A stretch of DNA of 29,392 nt, taken from NCBI GenBank assembly GCA_034696485.1, contig JAQIWT010000189.1:1-29392 (forward strand), read 5' to 3'. This document shows, piece by piece, positions 21,118-29,392 of the stretch; position 1 is the stretch's first letter, and every line of letters starts with the position of its first letter. Below the pieces are notes generated by a model. The model saw only the letters and a list, made by a program, of their open reading frames with translations. It had not been told where the DNA came from and searched no databases. The position numbers and the translations under genes were made by a program. Origin of the DNA: Isohypsibius dastychi. Lineage: Eukaryota > Tardigrada > Eutardigrada > Parachela > Isohypsibiidae.

Positions 21118-21300
21118 TGTTCTTAACATTTCGAGAACTCAGACAAGGTAACTCAGTTGCGGAGATTTCTCCAAAAGCCGGATAGGGTCGAAAGCGATTA
21201 TGAAGATATAAAAGGCGTATGAAACTCCCGATCTCTATAGTTTTTCTCTGCGGAATGTAAAGCATATTGTTTTCCTGCAATTTTCGAGTACGTACCTGGA
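21118..21300 (-). promoter_or_regulatory. Upstream block shared by the protease copies
   Basis: Contains CGGATAGGGTCGA and TTTTCGAGTA (21281-21290). The second motif also occurs upstream of the protease homologue (23628-23637) and of the active protease (29062-29071), at 159-173 bases from each start ATG. The first is also at the 23.5-kb copy. Sharing may reflect recent duplication or conserved control. Confidence 0.5.
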
Positions 21301-21964
21301 GACTTCACGGGCTGGCGAGGCAAGTTGAAGGTTCTCGAGTTGGCAGCCCTATTTTTCCACCATTATGTGGCTGACATGCCTGAGTACAGTTTATTCCTGA
21401 ACAAAGTTTTTTGTTCTATTTTGCGAGCTATGAATAATCCAAATCATGACATTTCCAAGTCATTTTCAAGTCATATGATAATTACAGAAATTCTAATATT
21501 AAATCAAATAAATCGCTCAGAAACAATCTCTGGGTACCCGCCTCAACGTCAACAGCGTTGTTGCACGTTCTTTATCGTTTACTTCGGGCAAAGTTTGTCA
21601 TATCTTTCTTCTCGGGGTAACATTTGACCATGGGTAATTCAATGAAACCCCCTCGTCATTGAACGTCCCCCGTAATGAAGACCCAAACTGAGCGTCACGG
21701 TCAGAAACGCATCTTTTCATCACACGATAATTTGCAAATGTTGCTACGAAAGAATACTAGCCGGTATTTGGTGATTACGGTACTTGCCAAATGCCAAGGC
21801 CGTCCTGTAGCACTCCAAATGAATTGCGGGAATAAAACGTTTCACTTTAGTTCATGAGCAAAATAACAGTTTTACCATGATATTCCTTCATGCTATTCTC
21901 AAGAACACATTTGACACAGTTCGGGGAATTCAACGTTCGGACGCTGGTATGCCAGTGCAGAGTA
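21301..21964. other. No gene recognised
   Basis: Lies between the protease remnant and the 3' end of the protease homologue. Only short unsupported frames. Confidence 0.5.
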
Positions 21965-23478
21965 TCAATTATCTCTGATGGTGTCAAGAATCCATGGAAC
22001 CAAGCCCATGACATTGGTGTAGATTTCAGGCATATTGTCACGAGCGCATCCCGGTCCCCACGAGACAACACCCTGAAGCTGCCATTTGTGATCAAAGCCC
22101 CCCTTCTGGATCAATGGGCCACCGTTGTCTCCGTGACAGGATTCCTTTCCGCCCTGCTCAACTCCACCGCAGACCTACAAAAGCCCGATATTCTCAATCA
22201 AGCCAGGATACTCTGTGGCGATATGTACCATTTGGTCGCTATAGTAATGTCCTTTCATCTTGGCCTCGCATTCGGTTCTGTTGTACATTTCAATTTCAAT
22301 CTGTAGGCTGTCATCTCTTTCAGCACCAATAAGTGGGCCACGTTCATCTTTTGCTGAAATGAATGATTCCTATGAATCGAAAACTCGCTGTGTTTTCTTG
22401 ACGTCAACTCACATGGTCCACCGCTTGGCATATGTCCCCAGCTAGCGACGAAAAGCACGGGTCGACCGTTTCCATCGGTCTTCATGACGAAAGGGTATTC
22501 GGTTGTCCAATCGATATGCATGGTTGGGAGACAGATTGGGTGGATTTGCGCACTGAGCTCGAGGGGCTGAGCTAGTTTGATGAGTGCGATATCGTAGTTG
22601 TGTGATCCTTTTGGTTTGTTGTACTCTTCGTGCAGAATAACACGAGAAACCTTTGGCAAAGTTTTCTCGAGGCCTTCAGTCTGAACAGCTTTCCAGAGGT
22701 TACGCTGACCTGGAATGACTCGCATCTCTTCTATCATTTCTCTCTCCGTATTATTGTCGACACATTGGCTGGCTGTCACCATCCAGTTTTCGTTCAACTG
22801 AAAAATCGTTTTGTTCAGAGATGTCTAGGTGGCTCGAACACTGTAGGATTGGTGAATCTCAGAATAGGTGTTAACATTGAGAGCGCATATAATTCAATCA
22901 TATATTCGATTCTTCATTCGATTATTATTTTCGTAATATTTGTAAAGTATTGACAATTTCAACGATTATTTCGATGAGATGCTCATCGTGACTTTTGCTC
23001 AGAGACTTTTTTTGCTGCTTGATTAAATGTACTATCACTTGTATATATAATTCGATCTTTGACGAATGTTATGCAAAAAATCTTTCTTGAATTTTAATCG
23101 TGAATTTACGCGGACACCTTCTGTTCGAGCAGACCGAGTACAGTGTGAAAACCAAAAATAATCCACCGATAATGGTTCCAGTAGCCAAGTTTACCTTACC
23201 AAAGTGGCGCCACAAAAATGATGCATCAATTTTCCCGGCATATATCTAACAAGAGCTACCAGCCACGGCCAGCTTCCCTCCTTGATGAAGTTCATTCTGT
23301 CTCCAGGTGTGTAATTGTCGGATGGTTCCAAAGACGGTGCCCCACAGTCCCTGGTCAGTTCTTCTGGAATTTAAGCATAATGGGCAGACTGAAATTTGGA
23401 AAAATTGGATTTCTTACGCCATTGTTCCAGAGCCATGGTTCCAGCGAGAAACAGAACGACACTTGCAATTCGCAACAT
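21965..23478 (-). CDS. Inactive trypsin-family serine protease homologue
   Basis: Five exons (23418-23478, 23200-23363, 22413-22797, 22229-22353, 21965-22174) give 314 residues with no internal stop. Exons 3 and 4 have exactly the same lengths as in the active sister gene at 26.7-28.9 kb. Signal peptide [26 protein letters not shown] and FCGATL mark the S1 fold. The enzyme machinery is gone at three places. The activation site RIVGG is replaced by RMNF. The catalytic His motif TAGHC is TASQC (Gln 86). The GDSGGP serine is Asn (GDNGGP, residue 262). The catalytic Asp (NYDIALIKL, about 144) remains, and the specificity Asp is Glu. Such homologues in arthropods serve as cofactors or decoys; that role here is inference. 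Confidence 0.88.
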
Positions 23479-23650
23479 TGCTCTCAATAGTGCGAGAAGT
23501 CCGAAAACTAAAATCAATTGCTGAGATTTTTCCAAATTCGGATAGGGTCGATCGCGATTTTGTAGTTTTACGCCGGACGAAACTGTCTTTTTGTGGATTA
23601 TAAAGCCGTATATTGTTTTCACTGAAGTTTTCGAGTACCTGAAAACTGGT
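23479..23650 (-). promoter_or_regulatory. Putative promoter region of the protease homologue
   Basis: Holds the shared CGGATAGGGTCGA and TTTTCGAGTA motifs seen upstream of the other copies, plus TTTATAATCC on the minus strand about 125 bases before the ATG. Confidence 0.45.
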
Positions 23651-24274
23651 CTGATTAGCCACCAGGAACTAGTCCACGCTCACACTTCGTCACAGCCATG
23701 CAAAATTCAAGTTCAAACATATTTAGATTATGGTCGGGCTTGGATTAGTGCAGGACGAAAAAACTACAACAGATTGACCGATGGTCATGTCGCACATAAG
23801 CCCGCCCCGTAACCTCCTGCACCAGGCGGGTCTTGCCAGACTTCTAAAAAACCGGGGTCGTGCTACTGCTATGAGTTATACGGTAGACCATAGACCATAC
23901 GGTAGACCTTCCCCACCCGAATGCGCGAAATTCGAAACCGAAGAGTGCAAACTGTAGCTCTTTTTGCAGTGATTTTTACCTGACTAATGACTCGGTTGAA
24001 TAGGGGCTTATAGCTGAGAAAAAAAGGGAAAACTGGGAGAAAACATCTCTTTTTTCATAGGAAAGTCAGCGGGGTTTACCTGCAAACACAGGCGGGGCTA
24101 ACGACTCCGACTCTGCTCAATTGAAAACACGGCAACATCGTACCGGTGGCTTTGTGGCTTCATGTTGTTGCATGAGCTACAGACACGAGCACATGGTTAA
24201 GCACGCAGGCTGACTGCAATGTTGTGGTTTTGTCCGAAATTCAGCAAATTTCAAGTTCCAAGATTTCACTCAAA
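23651..24274. other. Intergenic
   Basis: No gene recognised. Includes a 12-bp direct repeat at 23878-23908. Confidence 0.5.
23878..23908. repeat. Short direct repeat
   Basis: ATACGGTAGACC occurs twice, separated by ATAGACC, which repeats its 3' half. Confidence 0.7.
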
Positions 24275-24556
24275 ATGGAGGGGCTTAATTTGAACAATGT
24301 GCTTCGGTGTTTGATGGAGCGGTATTATGTTGAATCGAGAGGAGCTAGTGAGCTGGACGATGGAGAAAAAGTGCTGCTGAACGAACTGATGGGTGAGAAA
24401 CAATCCTTTCATTCTGACAGCATGGAAAATCGTTTTCTCCTAGGTGTCTTTGAGTCCAAACTGGATCCTGTGGGGTGTGGATTCACTGAAGTTTGGGATT
24501 TGGACTATGATGCTGATGCACAGGAATCGGAATTGGAATGCTACGGTAGACAGTGA
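24275..24556 (+). CDS. Unidentified small acidic protein or gene fragment
   Basis: ATG at 24275; a 51-nt GT-AG intron (24393-24443, phase 1) fits cleanly between exons 24275-24392 and 24444-24556, giving 76 residues. The frame also reads through without splicing. The chain begins MEGLNLNNVLRCLMERYY and becomes acidic (DLDYDADAQESELE). Just after the stop another frame continues in the same acidic style (VPVLDFGETEEMDVSSDQTD), as if a single-base shift had broken a longer gene. I do not recognise the family. It could be a young gene, a truncated gene or a decayed mobile-element ORF. Confidence 0.35.
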   Translation: MEGLNLNNVLRCLMERYYVESRGASELDDGEKVLLNELMGEKQSFHSDSMENRFLLGVFESKLDPVGCGFTEVWDLDYDADAQESELECYGRQ

Positions 24557-24957
24557 CTGAACAAGAGATCGACGTGCCAGTTCTGGATTTTGGGGAAACA
24601 GAAGAAATGGACGTTTCAAGTGATCAAACGGATCAGATTTTGCTATGCTTCTGCGATTCTCATACATTTACTGTACAAGTGTTATGCGAAGGTCTCCAGT
24701 AAATGGATGCTCGAGATACTTTTGGTCAGCCGCCTGGTGGTGTGCGCCACAAAACACCGCAGAAACTAACTTGTGCGACATGAGGAGAATGGCCTTCTGC
24801 TGGTTTTGGAACAATAGCACTCCAGGGAGTTGCATTTTTCTAATGAGGAAGTTAAGCACGAGAAATCCAATGAAAAGATATCAGACAACAGTTTGCCATT
24901 GACAGACTATTGATCAAAGTAACAATAGAACAGAATCTGGCAGCTTTGCGATGAGCC
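24557..24957. other. No confident gene
   Basis: Possible frame-shifted continuation of the acidic ORF up to about 24700, then nothing recognisable before the His-rich pseudogene. Confidence 0.4.
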
Positions 24958-25350
24958 AGATTTCATTATAACTATATTCACGAGCTCTTTCATTCTCATC
25001 ATCCATCCGACGATCACCATCGTCTTAAATCTCAAAGTCATGGACATGAAAAGAGCGGCCACCACCGGCACGGAAAGACCAATCAACCACATCACGGCGT
25101 GATTCACAATCTATTTTACCACAAATCTCATGGGAGTTCCGGACATTCTGAAGATCATCATGGAGGACAGCATCAGTCACATCATCTCATCGACAAAATC
25201 CTACACCATAAATCCCACAGTGACGGTGTCCATCATGAACACAACTCTCAGAACGACGATCGCCCAGAGCATCATAGCCAATAAAATCATCCATGAGCCT
25301 CATCATTCCCATCAAACTCACCAGCAGTTGTACCATGGTCATAGCACTTA
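24958..25350 (+). pseudogene. Broken second copy of the His-rich repeat gene
   Basis: From 24964 the translation follows the intact gene closely: NYIHELFHSHHPSDDHH, HHGVIHNLFYHKSHG, SHHLIDKILHHKSHSDG. It lacks the N-terminal 26 residues; the in-frame codon just before the homology is TGA (24952-24954) and no in-frame ATG precedes it. Near the 3' end a net 14-base deletion within the fourth repeat shifts the frame and makes a TAA at 25282. Beyond it the old reading continues in another frame with His-rich codons. Synonymous-looking changes elsewhere suggest it was once coding. Recovery through an upstream exon is possible but I see no good candidate. Confidence 0.8.
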
Positions 25351-25660
25351 AGATCCCAATGAATTTCGTCCCTGTATTTTCAGTTTTAATCGCAACTTTG
25401 GTGGAAATTGTTGTTCAAAACAATTTTAGATTTCTTAAGATCCTGCTCCTGATAATTTTTGACCTCTACAACTGATGCAGAAACTGAATAAACTTCAACT
25501 GATTGTACATGAGAATCACTTTCGAAAAGGCAAACATATTGCATAGTTGACAATGATACTTTCTAGTTCCGGACAGTTATGGAGTGACAGAAACAGATCA
25601 TATTATTAAAATTTTGTATATCGGACATCTCGAGCAGTTTTATATGCATGCACGAAAGAA
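25351..25660. other. Gap between convergent pseudogenes
   Basis: A/T-rich, nothing recognised. Confidence 0.5.
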
Positions 25661-26047
25661 TTAGTTTTTTCTAATCGTGTCAAGAATCCATGGGACAAGT
25701 CCCATGACGTTGGTGTAAACTGTAGGCTTTTTAGCGCGTGCACATCCAACTCCCCACGAAACGATACCCTGCAGTTGTCATTGGCCGTTTGCTCCTTTCT
25801 GGATCAATGGGCCACCGCTGTCACCCTGGAATGAGTCTTTTCCACCGTGGTCAAATCCCCCACAAATCTGCGTAATCAAGAAATTCAATAATGAGCCAGG
25901 TTATGAAGAGCAGCCTTTGTACCATTTGGTCGCTGAAATAGAATCCTTTCAACTTAGTCTCGCATTCGATTGTGTTGTACATTTCGACGTCAACCTGCTT
26001 GGCGTCATCACTTCCAGCACCAATAACTGGACCACTACCATCTTGCG
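25661..26047 (-). pseudogene. 3' half of a trypsin-like protease gene with a nonsense codon
   Basis: Exon 4 (25923-26047) and exon 5 (25661-25867) have exactly the lengths (125 and 207) and the phase-0 junction of the active gene. The catalytic GDSGGP motif is intact, but the conserved Cys three residues before it ([11 protein letters not shown]) is Phe. A Trp codon (TGG) of the active gene is TGA at 25778-25780, after NGQ and before QLQGIVSWG. Exons 1-3, including the signal peptide and the catalytic His and Asp, are absent. Similarity continues through the upstream intron to its donor near 26108, then stops abruptly. Confidence 0.85.
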
Positions 26048-26747
26048 CTGAAATCAATAATAACCGACTTTAACCGAGATTTTCCTTTGTTTCCGTGGAG
26101 TGAACTCAGGGTTCTATATATCTCCCGTTCCGTTGAAATCCGTTAAAATAACGGGTTTAACGGGATTAGCGGGAATAACGGGACATCCGTTAAAATAACG
26201 GGGCAGGACTGGAACATAGGAATAAGTGTGTGCGTATGTACGGTGTGTGGGTACGCCGTGATCAGTATAACAGTGTAGTCGAGTAACGGCCACAAAAATG
26301 TAATTCAACAAGTCACTTTACTCGTTCCCTACTCATTAAAACGATATGCGATAAAAATGCAATAGGAATTCGAACCCACTCAGCAAAGATAGAGAGTCAC
26401 GCAGTAATCCAGACACAACAATGAGCTTTGAAAAAGCAGGGCCATGTTCAACCTGGATCAAATAGCAGATATCAATCGCACATTTTGTTCAGTCGCAATT
26501 GACGCTTTCGAAACCGAGAAATATATTCTGAAATCATGATGCGAGCAATTATATGGCATGTATTGCTCTTTGGTGTCCGTAATGGATCACATCAATACAT
26601 ATTTCACATCAGTTGCCGGAAAATGACAAAGATAAACTGTTAGTTCTGTAGAATTTTCAAATGGCTTGAATACAGGACAGATTTAACATAGTTCGCTGAG
26701 TGAACCAGAACGTATACATCGCAGATCTACCTTCAAAAAACATGATT
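26048..26747. other. Intergenic with duplication breakpoint
   Basis: The first 60 bases are leftover protease intron. Then comes a TAACGGG-rich repeat block and sequence with no recognisable gene, up to the 3' end of the active protease. Confidence 0.5.
26123..26203. repeat. CCGTTA/TAACGG repeat block
   Basis: The 18-mer ATCCGTTAAAATAACGGG occurs at 26138-26155 and 26185-26202. Each copy contains the inverted repeat CCGTTA-AAA-TAACGG. Two or three further [TA]GCGGG/TAACGGG units lie between them. The block sits beside the breakpoint of the protease pseudogene. Confidence 0.75.
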
Positions 26748-28900
26748 TCAGTTTTTTCTAATCGTTTCAAGAATCCACGGAACAAGTCCCCTGACGTTGG
26801 TATAAACTCCGGGCGAGCCAGCTCGAGCGCATCCGTCTCCCCAAGAAACAATACCCTGCAGTTGCCATCTGCCGTTTGTCCCGTTTTGGATCAATGGGCC
26901 ACCGCTATCTCCCAGGCATGAGTCCTTCCCACCCTGGTCAAATCCACCACAAATCTGCGAAATCAAAAAATTCTTTCACGAGCCTGGTTATGGAGAGCAA
27001 CCTTTGTACCATCTGGTCGCTGATATAAGATCCTTTCCACTTAGCCTTGCATTCGATTGCGGTATACATTTCGATGTTAACCTGTTTTGCGTCATCACTT
27101 CCCCAGCCAAGAAGTGGGCCAGTACCATCTTGCGCTGAAATAAATAGCAAGCGCCTAAAACCGAGATTGCTCTTGCTTTCATGCGGTGAACTCACGAGCT
27201 CGACCATCTCGAATATATCCCCAGCCAGCGACGAAGAGCACTGGTCGTCCGTTCACAGCGTTCTTCATGACCCCTGCGTATCTGGTGGTCGAGTTGACGT
27301 GCATCGTGGGGAGACAGATCGGGTGAATTTGTTCGCTGAGTTCCAGAGGTTGAGCCAGTTTGATGAGTGCAATATCGTAGTTGTCTGATCCGCTTGGCGT
27401 ATGGTAATTTTCGTGGAGAATAACCCGTGAGATTTTCCTCAAAGTGTTATTGAGGCCTTCGGTTTCAACCGCTGTCCGCAGGTTGCGCCCACCGGGGATT
27501 ACGCTAACCATTTCTGCGAATTCTGCCTCAGTGCCGTTGTCGAAGCAGTGGCCGGCTGTTACAATCCAGTTTTCGTTCAACTAAATAATAATTATTCTGT
27601 GTAGATTTTGTTCAACTAAATACTGAAAAAACTACAACCAATATAAACAGCAAGGAAAAAACGATTGTTTCGAACTTTTTTTTCCACTTTAATCATGCCC
27701 AATTTGAATGCCAAGAAGTCGTGTAACACATTGTCGTTTGCTATCGGGGTTGAGGACAGGACTGTTTGAGTCAGAAGCCAGTAGACTCCCGTTTTGAAAG
27801 TGATGAAATCTTTAATTATAGTCGTCCCGAACGCTACAACACAATGCCTGATGTACGATACGCAAACACAATGCTGTGGCATTTTCAAAAGGAATTATGT
27901 TTATTAACGTCTGATTTCAATGATGTTCTGCATATGCTGTAATGCTGTTTTCTGGAGTGAGGGTGTGAGTGACTGAATGAAAAAACATGCAAATTGAGAT
28001 TTTTGTCCCGATCCCCAGGGGGGGGGGGGGGGGCGACATTTTAATAATCCATACAGAGCCAGAAACTGGTTTCTAAAAAAATGTTTTAAAACGGTCATCC
28101 CGGTGGCCAGTCAGCCCGCCCCCATTGTGACCTATGAGTTGGTCACACCCTCCATGTAAAATTATGGCACGACCACTTGAAAAGTTTTAAAACTTATTTC
28201 CGGACCCCTCATACAGCCTCTGAAATATGTGAGGCCTTGTTATCTGAGACTTCAGGCTCAGTTATCAATATCGCGATCGAAATTGCGATTTTTACCGGTG
28301 TTTTTCATTTCGAACCTGCAGAGGTCATCTTCCAATCTTTTGGGACTTCGTTATGACTCAGGCATCTTGGATCTCTAAAGAGTACATTTTCAATAATAAG
28401 CCATGTGGAGAAGAAACTGGTGCAACGGAAAAACCATGAATTTTTTGGAAACTTTCTGAGAGTTCCTTTCAAAGCTCCAAAGAGATAGGAAAACATGAGG
28501 CCAAGCACTGTTTGTGAGGAGTTCTAGGGTTAAGGAAATGAAATTTTTCTTGTAAGACTTATGCAGGGTTCGCTTAGATCGGATGGTTAAGCACAGATTG
28601 GGTACGTACCAAAGTTGCTCCACAAAAAGGATGAATGATCCGGTTCGGCATATATTTAACGAGAGCTACCAGCCAAGGCCAGCTTCCATCTTTGATGACC
28701 TCTCCACCAACAATTCTGCTTTCGCGGGTGTATATGTCCGTTGGTTGGACGGAAGGCGACCCACAGTCATCCGTCAATTGTTCTGAAAGCAATGATGGTA
28801 GTGGACTTGAATTCGGGGGAATCAAAGATATCTTACGGCATTGAATCATGATTCCAGCGAGAAATAGAACAATACTTGTAATTTTCGACAGTCTTGTCAT
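26748..28900 (-). CDS. Secreted trypsin-like serine protease (S1), apparently active
   Basis: Five exons (28837-28900, 28610-28782, 27196-27580, 27010-27134, 26748-26954; intron phases 1,0,1,0) give 317 residues. Signal peptide [13 protein letters not shown], then a short propeptide with a Cys (DDCGSPS). The activation cleavage site is ESR/IVGGEV at residue 44, followed by [10 protein letters not shown] and FCGATL. Triad: His 90 (TAGHC), Asp 148 (NYDIALIKL), Ser 266 (GDSGGP). Asp 260, six residues before the Ser, predicts cleavage after Arg/Lys as in trypsin. The 5' and 3' halves are separated by a 1029-nt intron and look like separate genes until joined by frame and fold order. It is secreted as a zymogen. 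Physiological substrate unknown. Confidence 0.92.
27581..28609 (-). other. Intron 2 of the active protease
   Basis: 1029 nt with GTACGT donor and a TTTAG acceptor. It holds a G16 run. A 90-codon minus-strand frame (27616-27888) shows no motif or splice support and I treat it as chance. Confidence 0.7.
28018..28033. repeat. Poly-G tract
   Basis: 16 consecutive G inside the protease intron. Confidence 0.95.
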
Positions 28901-29080
28901 TGTTGCCAGAAATCAGAAAATGTAATTTAGAGACCGAGATGTCTCTGAAGTCGAGGAACGACAGCGATTATGTGGACTTTCGACGTCGGATATTACATTA
29001 TATCCAGCAGCACTTCTGTTTTCTCGGCAGAATGTAGAATCGTTTATTGTGTTCGCTGCAGTTTTCGAGTAGCTCAAAAT
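28901..29080 (-). promoter_or_regulatory. Putative promoter region of the active protease
   Basis: Carries the shared TTTTCGAGTA motif (29062-29071) at 162 bases or more from the start, and a TATAAT-like sequence on the minus strand about 100 bases upstream. Confidence 0.45.
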
Positions 29081-29379
29081 CGGCCCGGACTGTCTTTTTG
29101 AGCCGATCCACTTTCGATCCCGAATAGAAACAAGCAAAATTCCAGTTTAGAAGTACTTGGATTATGGTCAGACTAGGATAAGAGTCGTACGGAAAGAATA
29201 TAGCCCACTTAACATATCACTTTTTGCTTCAGTCCCTTTTTGTACAAGTCCCTCCCTCGATTCATTATACAGGGCATACGTTGTATGCGCTGTTTTTAAT
29301 CTGCCGTTCAAAACGATGGAGTACACGGCGGACCAGAAAGAACTGAAATGCAAAATTTTGATATCTTGCCTGTCATCGT
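29081..29379. other. Right-end stretch without a gene
   Basis: Short frames only; nothing supported. Confidence 0.5.
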
Positions 29380-29392
29380 GGGGGGGGGGGGG
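29380..29392. repeat. Poly-G tract at the right end
   Basis: At least 13 G; the window stops inside the run. Confidence 0.95.

Noticed and set aside
27616-27888. 90-codon frame nested in the protease intron
   Set aside because: No signal peptide, family motif or splice partner; its length is within chance for A/T-rich DNA.
28574-28900. Separate truncated protease gene
   Set aside because: It ends at a phase-0 donor after FCGATL and continues in frame at 27580 ([12 protein letters not shown]), so it is the 5' half of the protease at 26.7 kb.
1-29392. CRISPR array, bacterial operon or integrated bacterial genes
   Set aside because: Genes are intron-bearing and individually promoted; there are no regular spacer repeats and no bacterial-type gene order.

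Overview
Eukaryotic nuclear DNA from a small invertebrate. Every protein gene except the His-rich one is split by GT-AG introns, mostly 51-70 nt. I also see TATA boxes, AATAAA signals and a Pol III tRNA gene. The gene set (natriuretic-peptide-type receptor, Costars/ABRA protein, zeta-class GSTs, Kazal-mucin protein, secreted S1 proteases) indicates a bilaterian, most likely an ecdysozoan. A tardigrade is my leading guess but it is not proven. The window begins in a C24 run and ends in a G13 run, so it looks like a whole contig whose ends stop at G/C homopolymers.

Layout. 1.0-4.8 kb: two maleylacetoacetate isomerase (GST zeta) genes on the minus strand. 6.05-9.9 kb: three plus-strand genes, namely a secreted Ser/Asn/Gly-rich repeat protein, an 85-residue secreted peptide-precursor-like protein and a Costars-domain protein. 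10.9 kb: tRNA-Trp(CCA), minus strand. 11.4-15.4 kb: a 12-exon, 538-residue natriuretic peptide receptor with the clearance-receptor (NPR-C) architecture. 15.9-16.6 kb: a third GST zeta gene, minus strand. 17.6-19.0 kb: a secreted protein with two Kazal-like modules and a Thr/Pro/Ala-rich tail.

20.1-28.9 kb is a degenerating duplication zone. A His-rich protein gene on the plus strand faces trypsin-family genes on the minus strand. I reconstruct one complete, apparently active protease (26.7-28.9 kb) and one complete protease homologue that has lost its activation site, catalytic His and catalytic Ser (22.0-23.5 kb). I also find two protease remnants (21.0 and 25.7-26.0 kb) and a broken second copy of the His-rich gene (25.0-25.35 kb).

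Functional links are modest. The three GST zeta copies imply an expanded or diversified tyrosine-catabolic or glutathione-dependent isomerase function. A Kazal-type inhibitor-like gene next to a protease/pseudoprotease cluster fits an extracellular proteolysis locus, but that is inference. All exon structures were assembled by eye from splice sites and frame continuity. No transcript or database evidence was available.
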